Origin: Jaltomata sinuosa
Taxonomy: Eukaryota; Streptophyta; Magnoliopsida; Solanales; Solanaceae
Reading direction: 5' to 3'
Assembly (NCBI GenBank): GCA_003996215.1
Contig: QJPP01001526.1
Span: 62,001 to 126,000 of the forward strand
Length of the DNA stretch: 64,000 nt
Made by a program: the position numbers and the translations under genes. Below the pieces are notes generated by a model, which was not told the origin of the DNA, did not search any database, and was given only the letters and a program-made list of their open reading frames with translations. Positions within the stretch are counted from its first letter, which is position 1. Each line of letters opens with the position of its first letter. Below are positions 12,234 through 23,825 of the stretch, in pieces.

Positions 12234-12262
12234 TCTACATAGTCTACGGAAAGACTACTAAA

Positions 12263-12472
12263 AAGATGTTTGAATTGACTTTTAAAAAGTAGCTTAAAAG
12301 CTAAAAGTCAAAAGTTGATATTTTCAACTTTTGACTTTTAACTTATTTTTATACTTTTTTTGCATAAAAATAATTTCTTAAAAGCACTTTTTAATTTTGC
12401 CAAATATCACTAAAATTTAAAAAATATTTAAAAGATAAAAATACCTAAAAATAAGTTAATTCAAACACACTA
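12263..12472. mobile_element. MITE-like inverted-repeat element
   Basis: TGTTTGAATTGACTTTTAAA at the left and AAGTTAATTCAAACACA at the right are inverted copies. The centre has an additional internal inverted repeat around AAAAGTCAAAAGTTGA / TCAACTTTTGACTTTT (about 12307-12340). Confidence 0.5.
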
Positions 12473-12651
12473 TAACACATGCAGAAGCATAGTCTTCTCC
12501 ATTTTCTCAGACTGTGTAGTAACACTGGTCTGGAGACTGGAGTGAGTGTTTGTGTGTGAAGTGATGGAAATGACAAGAGAGAAGGAGGTTGGGGAAGAGG
12601 GTGTGAAAGAGGGAGCTATTAATGGATGATTGATGGAATGATGGGATATAT

Positions 12652-12674
12652 GTCCCACGTGGGACTCGCACGTG
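12652..12674. promoter_or_regulatory. Paired G-box (CACGTG) elements
   Basis: A perfect 14-bp palindrome, GTCCCACGTGGGAC (12652-12665), contains one G-box (12656-12661), and a second CACGTG lies at 12669-12674. G-boxes bind bZIP and bHLH factors. The pair sits in a non-repetitive island (about 12480-12730) 2.3 kb upstream of the LBD start. No coding frame explains the island. The target gene is unknown. Confidence 0.55.
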
Positions 12675-12734
12675 AGGGTGTAGAAACATACAGTGGTTTG
12701 ATTGAAGAAGTTTTTCAGAAAAAAAGAGAAGAAA

Positions 12735-13596
12735 TGCTCCCTCGTTTCTAAAAATATTTGTCATCTTTATTAAAAATAGTTATTCCATAATATTCTCTTC
12801 GAATTATTTTATTTGTCATCCTTATTAAAAATAGATATTTTATAATACTCTCTTCGGACTATCTTATTTGTCATCCTTATTAAAAATAAATAGTACATAA
12901 TACTTGTCATTTTAAAAATCAAGACATAATTAGTTATGTGTTTTCATCTTTACCCTTAGTCATAAATATAGAAAAATGTTAATATGATGCAAAATAAAGA
13001 GGTATTAAATTAGGAGGAGTAATAAACAAGAATAATTTAGTCAAATTATCCTCTATTTAATGTTTTTCTTAAGAAGCGTGTAAATAAAAAATATGACAAG
13101 TAAATTAATCCAGAAGGAATACTTGTTATTTTACAAAATTAAGAGATACTTCCTCTGTCTCATATTAGTTGGTCACTATACTAAAAATAGTTATTTCATG
13201 CATATTAGTTGGATACCTTACTAAATCAAGAAAACATTAAAAAAAAATTTCATATTATCCTTTAATTAATTCTTTTTGAAAATGTTCATACTTGTTTGTA
13301 AAGTCCAAAGAAGTTTCTTAAGAGGTGAATTAGTAAAACTAACTTCTTATTTATGATTTTTTAACATGCGTTTAAAAGAAAAGTGGTCAACTAATATGGG
13401 ACGGAAGGAGTAAGTAATTATTTGTTTCCACCTCTTGATCATAAATATGAAGAGATATTAATATGGTACAAAATTGAAAAATATTAAATATAGAAGAATA
13501 CTAAATGTTAAATTATCCTCCGGTTAATGTTTTTCTTAAAAAATATATAAATAAAAAATATGACAAGTATTTAAAAATAGAGAGATCGAGAAAGTA
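12735..13596. mobile_element. Composite of MITE copies, one interrupted by a second MITE
   Basis: Starts CTCCCTCGTTTCTAAAAATA and contains repeated units of TTATTTGTCATCCTTATTAA, indicating stacked partial copies. The motif TTATCCTC(T/C)(A/G)(T/G)TTAATGTTTTTC recurs at about 13046 and 13515. The later copy is split by a complete different MITE (13147-13412). Ends near GAGATCGAGAAAGTA. Confidence 0.6.
13147..13412. mobile_element. Stowaway MITE nested in another MITE
   Basis: 266 bp. Left end TACTTCCTCTGTCTCATATT, right end AATATGGGACGGAAGGAGTA: inverted repeats with the TA target of Stowaway (Tc1/mariner) elements. A close copy is at 18834-19102. Confidence 0.85.
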
Positions 13597-13849
13597 GGAG
13601 CTAGCTATTACTCTCCCGTGTCCACTCCACCGCATGAATGTTTGCTTCACGCAAACTGCTGCTTGTTTCCCTCTCTGTTGCCTTGGCTTAAAAGTTTACA
13701 CCAATATGCACCCCTATTTAGTAAAGAAGATTTAAAAATGAGTGTAGTTTTTTTTTATTCAGTCGACGTTCAGTGTTTGATTGGAATCAATTAATTCGGA
13801 TTTATATTGCTTAAGACCTATTAAAAGGCAAGTGTTCAGGCTAAAATTA

Positions 13850-14079
13850 TTGTTTTTTCCACTTTAGTTTATGTGATACCAATTTGACTTTGACATATTA
13901 AAAAAGATAATATTTGAAATTTATTGTCTAAAATATTACTATCATTTTATGTGGCTATATATTATATCATTAATGTAAAAGGAAATTTTTAAGGTTAAGT
14001 GTTTTTAATTATTGAAAGGTGACATTCTTTCTGAATTGGACTAAAAAAAAGTGTCACATAAATTGAGACAGAAAAAATA
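13850..14079. mobile_element. Stowaway-like MITE
   Basis: CCACTTTAGTTTATGTGATA at the left pairs with AGTGTCACATAAATTGAGAC at the right. About 230 bp, non-coding, lying 0.9 kb upstream of the LBD start. Confidence 0.65.
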
Positions 14080-14800
14080 TTAATTTATTATTAAAATGGT
14101 TACTCTTTCGGCTTTTCTCGCCAATTATTGTGACAATTTTTTATTTTTATTTTAGATTTAAGCTAGATAAACTTTATCAATATTTTAAAATGTATTATTT
14201 ATTGTCATTAGAAAAATTGTATTTTATAGTACATTTTCTATAGTTTTTAAATATTAGTTTTAATATATTGAGTTAATTCAATCTAATTTTAATTTTGAAA
14301 TTTAGTCAAATCAATATTTTGTAAGTAAAATATTTTATATAAATTGAGATAGAGAAAATATTATAATTTTTATATGAATATTTAATTATTTGTTATTATA
14401 AGTCAATTTAACCAAAAAAATATATGAAATTTCTTATACTATTCGTGCTACTGAAATTAAACACTTTAAATATGGTTGAAGAAAGTCTCTTGCTTGGTCT
14501 ATCAACTTACGCACTACCAAAAGTTTCCGCAATATTCAATTAAAAAAAAATTTAGTGGAATTGGCTAATCTAATAGACTAATACTAGTAGTTACTTTTCA
14601 TATTTTTGATTTACACGTCCCTTAAAAAAATATTAACTAGAGTATAATTTGATTAAATTATCTTTATTTATTATTCTTCAATATTCAATACTTTTTTTTT
14701 ACATTACATTAATATCTATTCATATTTATGATTAAAGGTGAAGATGAAAACAAATAATTAATTACATCTTATTTTTTAAATGTTCATTCTTACTCTCTAC
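14080..14800. other. AT-rich upstream region of the LBD gene
   Basis: No element or open frame is recognised. It is the likely proximal promoter region; no specific site could be assigned. Confidence 0.5.
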
Positions 14801-14807
14801 TCTTCTT

Positions 14808-14924
14808 TAATAAATACCCATCTCTCTCCAAATCTTTATCTCTTTTTTTCTTCTAGCTTCTTCTTCCATTTTGCCAAGACCCCACAAAGCTCAAAAACCC
14901 TCTTAGGCAGTTGAAATACACAAG

Positions 14925-14962
<38 letters not shown>
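14808..14962 (+). promoter_or_regulatory. Probable core promoter and leader of the LBD gene
   Basis: A TATA-like AATAAATA (about 14809-14816) is followed by a pyrimidine-rich leader (CTCTCTCC..., TTTTTTTCTTCTAGCTTC, about 14820-14870), typical of plant 5' UTRs. An (AT)n run at 14931-14962 ends ten bases before the ATG. The transcription start is inferred, not seen. Confidence 0.4.
14931..14962. repeat. (AT)n microsatellite in the LBD leader
   Basis: About 16 TA repeats directly upstream of the start codon (ATG at 14973). Length changes here would alter the 5' UTR. Confidence 0.95.
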
Positions 14963-14966
<4 letters not shown>

Positions 14967-14972
14967 GAAAAT

Positions 14973-17900
14973 ATGAACGGTGGCTGTGGTGGTGGTGATC
15001 AGTATAACAATGATAATAGTGGGCCTTGTGGTGCATGCAAGTTTCTTAGAAGGAAGTGTGTAAAGGGATGTATATTTGCACCTTATTTTGATTCAGATCA
15101 AGGTACTTCTCATTTTGCTGCTGTACACAAGGTGTTTGGAGCTAGTAACGCCTCTAAACTGCTGCTTAGAATTCCAGTGCATAAACGTCTTGATGCTGTC
15201 GTTACCCTTTGCTATGAGGCACTTGCTAGAGTTAGAGACCCTGTCTATGGCTCTGTTGGTCACATCTTTACTCTTCAACAACAGGTATATATCATTTGTT
15301 TACCATACAAGAAAATATGAAATTAGCTATAAAATTTGTCCATAATCCCTAATTAATTCGTCGCTAAATTGCTCCCGGTTAATTGAATTTTTTTATAATC
15401 AGTCACTAATCCGTATTAGATTATTGTTGTGTAGCTACAAAATTTTGTTTGTTGCTAATTCCTTGTTTTCTGGTAGTGTTGAAATCTTGTTTGTTGCTAA
15501 TCTTCATATATACTTCATCTGTCTCAATTTATATAGTACCTTTCGAATAATGAGAGTTAAATCTTTTACACTAATTTTGATTGTGAATTCAGACGTGGGA
15601 TTTTTAAAGTTTTTGGAAATAAATTTTACTACAATTCAAAAAATTGATAAGACATAGTATAAAAAGTTACGTTGAAAATTTGTTTGAATCTCAAAATTTA
15701 AAAAATATAAATATAAATTGGGACGGAGAGAGTGTACTTAATATAGAAGGGGGGATTTAGAATGTGAATTGAACTCCTAATAAAAATTTATTCATACCCT
15801 GTTATTTTACACTAAATAAATAGGATTGTAATATGTGTTTGCACATATATAGTCTTGAGCACGTGATGTTTATACCAAATAAATAGGATCATAACATGTG
15901 TTTGCACATAATCTTGATTTATTAATTTAATTATAGTTATAATATATATATTCTCACTGCATTAATATAATTAATCATGTTGAGTTGATATGATTTGGAT
16001 ATAAACACCAAATGATTCCAAGATTTATGAAAGTGGGGTTGGCTAAACTTGGCTTACTCCTTTTATGTGGCTAACATTATCCTTGAAACTGTAGGATAGT
16101 CAATGACTCAAAATCTAATATTGTTACAAGGATCATAGTTAAAATTTCCATGACTGAAACTTCTCAACTGTCAATGTGTTTAAAATGGTATTTCTCTTTA
16201 CAGTATTTTGAGAGGTCTTTCTTATTACTGCTGATTGGCAGGTTGCTAATAAATAGGAGTTATACAAATCTAAGCTCATAAAAATCAGTTTACAAATTAT
16301 CTGAATTTTGAATTTTTTTTTAATATTGAGTATAAGTTGTAGTGTTGTACTAATAATATACGTATATAAAACTGACACCCTTTTGTTAATTTATTGACCT
16401 ATGATAACATATAACTGTTCATGACCCTTAATATGATAATGGTGTAATTTCATACTTCTTTTCTAATTTATGTGGGGACACTTAATTTTGAATATGAATT
16501 CTGAGTATAAATTTTTTCAAATATTTTTAAAATAAATTTATATATTTGTAAACTATATGAAAAGTAAACAAGTCAACACAACTAATAATTCAAAATGTTC
16601 AAAAAAAAATTACTTGTCCACTATACTAAAAATGGATGTCCAACAATATTTGTTCAATTTATAAAATCAAGAGATAATGTTACACTTAGTTTTTAATTTA
16701 CCCTTATCATTAATTATAGTCATTTTCCTATTACATTTGTCAAGACATTGTATTTGTTATATTTAAAGAATGATAATGGTAAATTATTCTTCTATTTATA
16801 ATTTTTTTAAAATTGTGCAAAGTCAATAATGGACAAGTGAAATTGAACGGAGGGAATATAATTGATGGATGTGGAGTTTGAAATATTTTGTCTTGCTTGC
16901 CGGGACTAATAAGTAACCCTAACCAACTTTAGCAGCTCGAGACATATTTCATTGTTCAATAATTTTTCTTGCTTTCTTTGTTTCCTAGCCGGTCCATGGA
17001 GGAATTAAATGCACAACAGGTGTTAAATACTATGCGCTACAAAGTGTTAGATTTGGAAAATTCAGATGAAAAGAGTATTCTCTATTCCAATATAAGTGAA
17101 TTGTTAAAGTGTGATATATTCGTTAAAAAATATTTTCTTCATTTAAAATTACCTGTCATTTTTTGACTTGGTAACCAATTAAGAAAGAATGATTAGCATA
17201 GTGACTTTATTATATTACTCCTATTAATTGGTACTAGTTGAAATTTACCATTTGAGATTTCAAAAAGTCTTAGTAAATAAATTAAGGTAAAACAAGAAAT
17301 TTTGTTTTGTCTTTTCTTGATATGTTAAAAATCACAAATGAAAATGAAAATAAAAAATAAAATAAGTGACAAATAATTTTGGATGAAGAAAGTATTAAGG
17401 ATACAAATTGAAGAGTTATTTTCCCCTATTATCCTTTTGATTCTTCCCCAAGCCTTCTTAAAATAGAGAGTCATCTCCTAGAAAATGTAAAATAGTTAAA
17501 AAATCTCATTAAAAAAAGAGTAAATCTAGAAAAAAAATGATTAATACAATCTTAAACTTTGAAAAATTAATTTATTTTGAATTATAAAATAAGTTTCAAA
17601 CAATTCATTTACATGGATTAGAGAAAGTATGTACTAGTATTTACTGCTACTACTTGCCCATTTTAAACGATGGGCATTCATTTTAAGGTTTTGACATGTA
17701 CTACAGCTCTTAAGAAAATCATTTAATTTTATTAATCATAAAGATTATTTGATAAAATTATGCTTTATCTCTGCTCAAAATGAATAATAAGTTTGAAATT
17801 GTGCTTTATCTCTGCTCATTTTATTAGCAAGATAAATTTGAAAAAAATAATTAATGTCCTCTTAATTTTCTAAAGTAAAACTTATTTGAACTTAATTTGT

Positions 17901-20480
17901 TTGGTTAAAAAGACATTTAAAATGGATCGAAGGAAGTAGTGTATCTGATGCTAAAATTAGTTTTTTCTAAATAAATTACTCCCTCCGTCTCATTTTATGT
18001 GGCATATTTTGACCACGATATTTAAGAAAAAAGGAAGATTTTTAAAATTTGTGGTCCAAAATAATTTTTGAACATTTGTGTGGTTGTAAATCATTTTATT
18101 AAGAATAAAAGGGGAATTTCAAAGTTAAAATTATTCTAATTATAGAAAAATAATATTTTTTTTGGAACGAACTAAAAAAAAAAGTGTATCACATAAAATA
18201 AAATAAAACAGAGAGAGTAGTAATTTATCCTATTTCTTCAAAGTCATGGGAAGATTATTCCGAGGTTCTTTCAGGAATAAAATATAATTCGAAGTGTCCA
18301 TTATTGGGCAGATAAGTACAACGCTCTTAATTAGGTGAGAAAGTGTCTAATATGCTACTCAGTTCTATCCATTATTGGAGGTAACACAAATGGTTGACAT
18401 TTCCAACTCCAAGATCAGAATTAAGCTTTCTGAATTCTGACATGAACTTTCTGTACATTTCCACCAAGTAGTTTTTACCTCATTTTTAGTGCTATTCCAT
18501 CTTTACTTGTTCATTTTCCTATAGGCACAAGAATTAAGAAACAGTAAATGATAAAGGTAATTTTATCATATTACTTTTTGAATATAGTAAATTTAATATT
18601 TTGAAAAATGCATTAGATAATGAATCATATTTAATGCTAAAAGTAAAATGGGTAGAAATAAATAAATTATCTCTTAATTTTATAAACTGGACAAGTATTG
18701 TTAGACATTCCAAAATAAAAAAATGGACAAGTAAAGATGGACGAAGGACGTACTTACAATGTTAAACAGAATGATTTAGTAATACTTCCTCCCTTCTTAA
18801 TTACTTCACATCCTTACCAAAAATAGATATTTCACACTCTCTCTATCTCATATTAATTGGTCATTACACTAAAAATAGTTGTTTCATATTAGTTGGTCAC
18901 CTTATTAAATTAAGAAAGCATTAATCAATTGTTTCCCCATATTATCCTTGCAATTAATTCTTTTTGAAAGTGTTCACACTTATTTGTAAAGTTCCAAAGA
19001 AGTTTTTTAAAGGGTGAATTAGAAAAACTACCTTCTTATTTATGATTTCTTAACATGCGTGTAAAAATGAAAGTGAGCAACTAATATGGGACGGAGGGAG
19101 TAAGTCATTTTAAAAAGTCAAGACATAATTAGTTGTTTGTTTTTATCTTTATTCTTAGTCATAAAATGGAGAGATATTGATATAGTGCAAATTAAAAAAA
19201 GAGAAGTATATATTATTAAATAGAGAGGAGTAATAAATAAAAGTAATTTAATAAATTACCTTCTAGTTAATATTTTTTTTAAGAGCGTGTAAATAAAAAA
19301 ATATTTAAAAACGGATAGAATAATCACGAAAATTATACAACTTCTTATCAACCATATTTTTGTTTGTTTGTTGTAGATGATTAGTATTGTTGAAACATAG
19401 GAAAAGAGTACTTTACTTAGAATTCAAGAAAGAATTAAAAACTAAATGGTTCACATATATTATATTGTGTGGATTTAACTTTTTATATAATTTAGTGTAA
19501 AGAACTTTTATGTATCAATACTTTAACCTGTTGTAACAAATAACTTGTCTTATTTTTTATCAGTTATCAATAATTTTATTTTTTATGAATAGTTATTTGT
19601 AGCTATCCCTTAGGTGATCACATAATGTAAAAGGAAAATAACGTAATTTATATATAGAAGTTAAACTTATATAGTACATTAAAACATTGGATTAGTAATC
19701 TAAAAAATAAAATATGTACACTCGTTATAAGTTAAGATAATGTTTAGATACGCAGACAATGTAAAAATTCTTTGCACAACCCATATATATGTGTGCAAAT
19801 TTTTTGTTACTGACTTACTGTCAGTGTATTTTAACTTCTTAGTTGCAGATTACATGCCTTATTAGTGCAAAAAGATTTTACTTCCTCTGTTTCAATTTGT
19901 TTGACTTATTTTTCTTTTTAGTTTGTTTAAAAAAAGAATGACCATTTTCTTCTTTAGCAACTCTTTAATTTCAACTTTCCACCTGACATGTTTAAGACCA
20001 CAAAATTAAAAGGTATTTTGATACATTTTACTTATCTTTAATTAAGACCACAAGATTTAAAAATCTTTTTTATTTTCTTAAACTCTGTGCCATCAAAACA
20101 AGTCAATCAATTTGAAACAGGGAGTACCATTTTGTATTGAAGTAGAAAACAGCTCTATCTTCATTGTTTAATTTTATACTCGTACGTAGATTGTAACTTT
20201 GCAAGCTGAGTTAGCATACGTTCAAGCTCGCCTTTCTACCTTGCACCAACTCCCTATGTCTCAAGTGCCGCAGCCACCAAGTCCAATTACTCCCACAGGG
20301 CTGCAATCATCTTCAGACTTTTTATGCACATCATCAAGCATATCATCTAGCACTATGGAACAATATCATCCTCAAATAGATGTGTTGGATCAAGAACTGG
20401 AGAACTGTGACCTCCACACATTAGCTCGACAGTTCGTTTCAAGACACTTACCTGGAGTTAGATTCAGGCCTTCACCATGA
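14973..20480 (+). CDS. LOB-domain (LBD/ASL) transcription factor, class I, two exons
   Basis: Exon 1 is 14973-15284, ending CAG before GTATAT; exon 2 is 20190-20480, starting after TAG, phase 0. The joined product is 200 aa. Residues C19, C22, C29 and C33 form the CX2CX6CX3C zinc-like DNA-binding motif, a GAS block (FAAVHKVFGAS) spans about 48-58, and DPVYG is at 89-93. L101, L108, L112 and L119 form the LX6LX3LX6L coiled coil that defines class I and dimerises. This leucine motif crosses the splice junction, which supports the exon join. The C-terminal third is serine/proline-rich and less conserved, as usual. LBD proteins act in the nucleus in organ-boundary, lateral-root or vascular programmes. 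By memory the core looks closest to the LBD18/19 group, but orthology was not tested. The reading frame is intact; it is the only intact host gene here. Confidence 0.93.
15511..15736. mobile_element. Stowaway MITE in LBD intron
   Basis: TACTTCATCTGTCTCAATTT at the left and AAATTGGGACGGAGAGAGTG plus TA at the right are inverted repeats. 226 bp, lying 226 bp into the intron. Confidence 0.8.
16610..16858. mobile_element. Stowaway-like MITE in LBD intron
   Basis: TTACTTGTCCACTATACTAA at the left pairs with TGGACAAGTGAAATTGAACG followed by GAGGGAATA at the right. The left terminus is worn. Confidence 0.55.
17977..18219. mobile_element. Stowaway MITE in LBD intron
   Basis: TACTCCCTCCGTCTCATTTT at the left, CACATAAAATAAAATAAAAC then AGAGAGAGTA at the right: inverted repeats with TA ends, 243 bp. 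Confidence 0.8.
18783..19322. mobile_element. MITE carrying a nested Stowaway MITE in LBD intron
   Basis: The outer element starts TACTTCCTCCCTTCTTAATT and ends AAAACGGATAGAATA; its body resembles the composite at 12735-13596 (AAGACATAATTAGTTG, TATAGTGCAAATTAAA). Between about 18834 and 19102 a second MITE with CTCATATTAATTGGTCA / CAACTAATATGGGACGGAGG ends is inserted. The insertion point differs from that in the 12735 copy. Confidence 0.7.
19879..20126. mobile_element. Stowaway MITE just before LBD exon 2
   Basis: TACTTCCTCTGTTTCAATTT at the left and CAATTTGAAACAGGGAGTA at the right are inverted repeats; 248 bp, ending 63 bp before the acceptor. Same family as 11361-11603. Confidence 0.82.
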
Positions 20481-20728
20481 AGATGCATGTGTCATGTGTG
20501 CCTCCATGATTTAGCTCTATATATGAAGATCATGATCATTTTAACTCCCTTTTGTCTATATTTAACTTTGTTGAGTATACTAATTCTTATTGTATGAACT
20601 TTGATGAACTTTAATCTTTCTGGATTAGTGTAACTGCTTGTTTCTTGCTCAAGAATTTTGTCTTTTGCCTAAGTGAGTTTTATCCATTTCTCCAGTGAGG
20701 CTAATATGGTGTTTTAAAGTTTGTATTA

Positions 20729-20734
20729 AATAAA
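20729..20734 (+). terminator. Possible polyadenylation signal of the LBD gene
   Basis: AATAAA about 250 bp after the stop codon, in an AT-rich 3' region. Transcript evidence would be needed to confirm use. Confidence 0.35.
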
Positions 20735-20739
20735 ATATA

Positions 20740-21604
20740 ACCAGGAAATCATGTTTGGTGTCTTCAAATTAAAAGTGTCCGGTTTTAAATTTTTGGCCCC
20801 GTTTAATAATATTTTTTTTAAAAAAGAAAAAGTTACTTGACTAAACAAACATAAGACATTTTAATTATATAGTTCTATCACTACTTTAAAATAATAACAT
20901 AACATAGAACTACTTCTAATTATATAGCATTTTCCCCCTATTTTAATCATTTCCTAATTTAACAGTAATATAACTCTTACTATCAGAAACACGATTCCTT
21001 ATCTCACCACTTTCCTTATTTTTCTCCCTCTCATTTCAACCTTCCCTCAATTATCTCAACCAATGTCTATAATTTTTTCATTCGTTTCAAATCTTTCCAA
21101 AAATCTCACATTGTGATTATCGTAAAAGATTTTGATTGTACACATTATGGGTAAGTGCAAGTTTATTTCTTGAATCTTACTTTTCTAAGCTCAATTTATT
21201 TTGGGGTTTGTTCTCAAGTTTTTCTCAAATTCTCTTCAATGGTTGAATGGAGTACACCAAAGAGGCATACTCATGGTATACCCTCTAATCCACATCAAAT
21301 TCAGTTCGACTTTCGATACTCCTTTTCCATGACCGAAAATCAAAAAAATCAGATCGAAATTTTATAAAATCAAATCGAATAATCGAATGTCCACCCCTAT
21401 TTAGTAATGGAATGTAGATACTAAGTTGTATCAGTTATCTAAATTTTTGAGTTATACCATGTATGTGTTTTGCTTAGCCATATGCAGTATGTCAACTATT
21501 CAATTGAATCCGGGATTCAAAAATGCTAAATGCATCATATATCAGAATTCTAAAATTGTATCAAGTATCACATTTTGTGTTTTTGTACCTAGTAATAGAA
21601 TGTA
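20740..21604. other. AT-rich intergenic region with a short GGGGTGGACATTC-type relic
   Basis: Around 21285-21400 the minus strand reads AGGGGTGGACATTCGATTAT, resembling the end of a common plant MITE family. Nothing else is recognised. Confidence 0.4.
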
Positions 21605-21990
21605 GATATTAAGGAAAAGGCAACCTATGTCCCAAATTTGAGGGACCTCATTTTTTTTTTAGCAATAATAGATTGTAGGTTTTTTATAAAAAAAATATTA
21701 AACATCATTTGTAAGAAAATAAACTTCATATATAAAATAAAAAAAATATTAGAAGAAGTGTGATATATCTAATACTATGTCACAAGAAAGATTAAGTGCA
21801 GTGATTATATGTTCTATTAGTTAAAAAAAAAATTATTAAAAAAAATTTATTATAAAAAAATAATTAACAATTTTGCATCTCAAGAAATTTAAAAAATAGA
21901 TTTTATAAAAAAATAATTTAATGTTTCTTTAAAATTAAGGCCTCTATTTGATTTTTGACTTAGGTCACTAATGTCTTTGAGTCGCAGATA
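21605..21990 (+). mobile_element. Decayed hAT-like relic, copy 1 of 3
   Basis: Shares AAATTTGAGG, AATAATAGATT and ACAATTTTGCATCT with the copies at 39134-39522 (minus) and 41932-42297 (plus), and ends with the same AAGGCCTC-type segment. No reading frame survives. Confidence 0.5.
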
Positions 21991-22072
21991 ATTGAATTAT
22001 AGCTTATTTGGTATTCTAATTGACTAACAATGAACCGTAGTTGACTATAGACTAGAGCAGTAATGAACACTT

Positions 22073-23210
22073 GGGGCCTGTTTGGAAAGTCTGTGAATTA
22101 AATTTGGTGTAATTACACAATTTAGCGTGTTTGGTTGGTCAGGTAATTACTTGATCAGCAAGTAATTGAGTGTAATTGGTAAGGAGCAATTACACTCTCC
22201 AATTCACATGGGGGACTGTGAATTGCTGGTAATTACATGGTGTAATTACAAGCTAAAATCTTTTTAATTTCTTCCTTTTTTTTCTTTTTAATTTATTTTT
22301 CTTTTTATTATTTTAAATTCTTTTTTATTTTTACTATTCTAATATTTTTGAAAAATAGATTTTTTTTTTGTTTCATTTTCTTCTCATTTATCAATCTTTA
22401 CTTCTTGTGATTCCATGCAATTGTTCGTATTATCTATTTTATATTTATTTTATATTTATTTTTTTAATTTAGCATAATTTAGTTAGTATTCTAATTTTTA
22501 AATTAAAGTAGAATTCATTGTTGATAAGGTTATAGATTTAAGTTTTTCTTTTCTTTTGAATCATATTTATGTATGTTACGTTGAAATTTGACATAAGATT
22601 ATTATGTTAACTTTGTTGTTTTGAATTTTGAACTTATGTTATAGTTTTAGTTCTAATGTATTTATTTTACTAGTATTGATTTCATATTTCACATTGCAAG
22701 CCATTCATTTTTTACTTAGAATTGATAGATTATTTTTTTGTCAAATATTTTAATAATTTTATGATATTATATTTATAATATTAATCTTTTTGTCAAACAT
22801 GCATTTCATGATGTTCTTAAAAATCATGTACTATAAATTTTTATGATTAAATTAATTAAAATATACTAATTTAAAAATATAAATCAATTATTTTTTATAA
22901 TATTAGTTAAGAACATATGTTTATTAATTAATATATTTCAAAAGATTATATATATATATATATCTTAAATATTTAATTTAATATTATTTATAAAGGTCTT
23001 TATTTATCTAATATAAATTTTTAGTTTCTGATGATTAACTTTTATTTTAAAAATTTAATATAATCATGTGATTACACTTGTGCAATCAAACAGTACACTT
23101 ATAATTACATTGTGACAAACAAACAGGTCATTGCAATTATTAGGCTGTGTAATTACTTGGGTGGTAATTACTACCCTAGTAATTACACCAATTTCAATTA
23201 CACCAATTTC
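22073..23210 (+). mobile_element. GTAATTAC-rich non-autonomous DNA transposon, copy A
   Basis: Starts GGGGCCTGTTTGGAAAG. Both ends carry several copies of the 8-bp palindrome GTAATTAC (at least four at the left within about 180 bp, at least four at the right), around an AT-rich core without coding. Such subterminal motif clusters are typical transposase-binding regions of hAT-like elements. A closely related copy in the opposite orientation is at 26355-27425. Confidence 0.65.
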
Positions 23211-23344
23211 AAAAAATGACTCTTAATAGAATTGCAAAATTAAAGTGCAGAATGGTAAAGTGACATGCAATATTTTTATAGTAGTTGGCATTTAATGTGA
23301 ATCTTAGTCAAGTCCCTTTGAATTGCAATAGTGTCTCTCTAAGT

Positions 23345-23825
23345 TAAGGGTGTCGGGGGGGGGGGGGGGGGGGAGTTTGACCCGGAATCGATCTGGCTCG
23401 ACCCGGTAAAAACTCGGCTCGATCCGACCCTCAGTTAAAGAATTGGGTTAGTCTGGATCGTCTACCATAATCAAAATCGATCGGTTCAATTTTTATACTC
23501 GAAACCCATAATCGATCGTAATTGATAATGTCACATCGATTAATCGATACGATCCCATCCAACCCGGCCTGATTTTTTAAATAATAAATAAAAATAATAA
23601 TAAGTAATTTATATTTTATTAATAGATTTTCAAGAAAAATAATTTTTTTAAAAAGATATTTTTTAATGTAATCCGGCCCGACCTGGTCCGGTATAACTTG
23701 AAATCAAATGGGTCACTTTGAACCCTTTTGGGATCGGACCGGTTGAACCCGCATAGGGCCAATCCAGTCCCGAACCCGACCGATTTAATTTTTGCCAATC
23801 CGGTCCGGTCCACTAGACACCCTTA
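23345..23825. mobile_element. GC-rich MITE with TAAGGGTGTC / GACACCCTTA ends
   Basis: Perfect 10-bp inverted termini (23345-23354 and 23816-23825). The body alternates many GACCCGG, CCGGTCCGG and CGATCGATT-type segments and can fold on itself. A run of 19 G follows the left end. No coding capacity. Confidence 0.7.
23355..23373. repeat. Poly-G tract, 19 bp
   Basis: Nineteen consecutive G next to the left terminus of the GC-rich MITE. Runs like this are often unstable in sequencing, so the length is approximate. Confidence 0.9.

Larger units (their letters stand above)
15285..20189 (+). other. 4.9 kb intron of the LBD gene
   Basis: Donor CAG-GTATAT and acceptor CGTACGTAG-ATTG. The intron holds at least five Stowaway-type elements (15511-15736, about 16610-16858, 17977-18219, 18783-19322 with a nested copy, 19879-20126). 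The stretches between them (15737-16600, 16860-17976, 18220-18780, 19323-19878) are AT-rich without recognised genes. A 65-codon open frame at 16969-17166 has no recognised homology. Confidence 0.85.

Noticed and set aside
12470..12764. Two overlapping minus-strand small ORFs near the G-box island
   Set aside because: Low-complexity serine/histidine-rich translations in conflicting frames without homology.
16969..17166. Possible extra exon within the LBD intron (AG before, CAG-GTG after)
   Set aside because: The known LBD domain layout joins 15284 directly to 20190 in phase across the leucine motif; an extra exon would break it.
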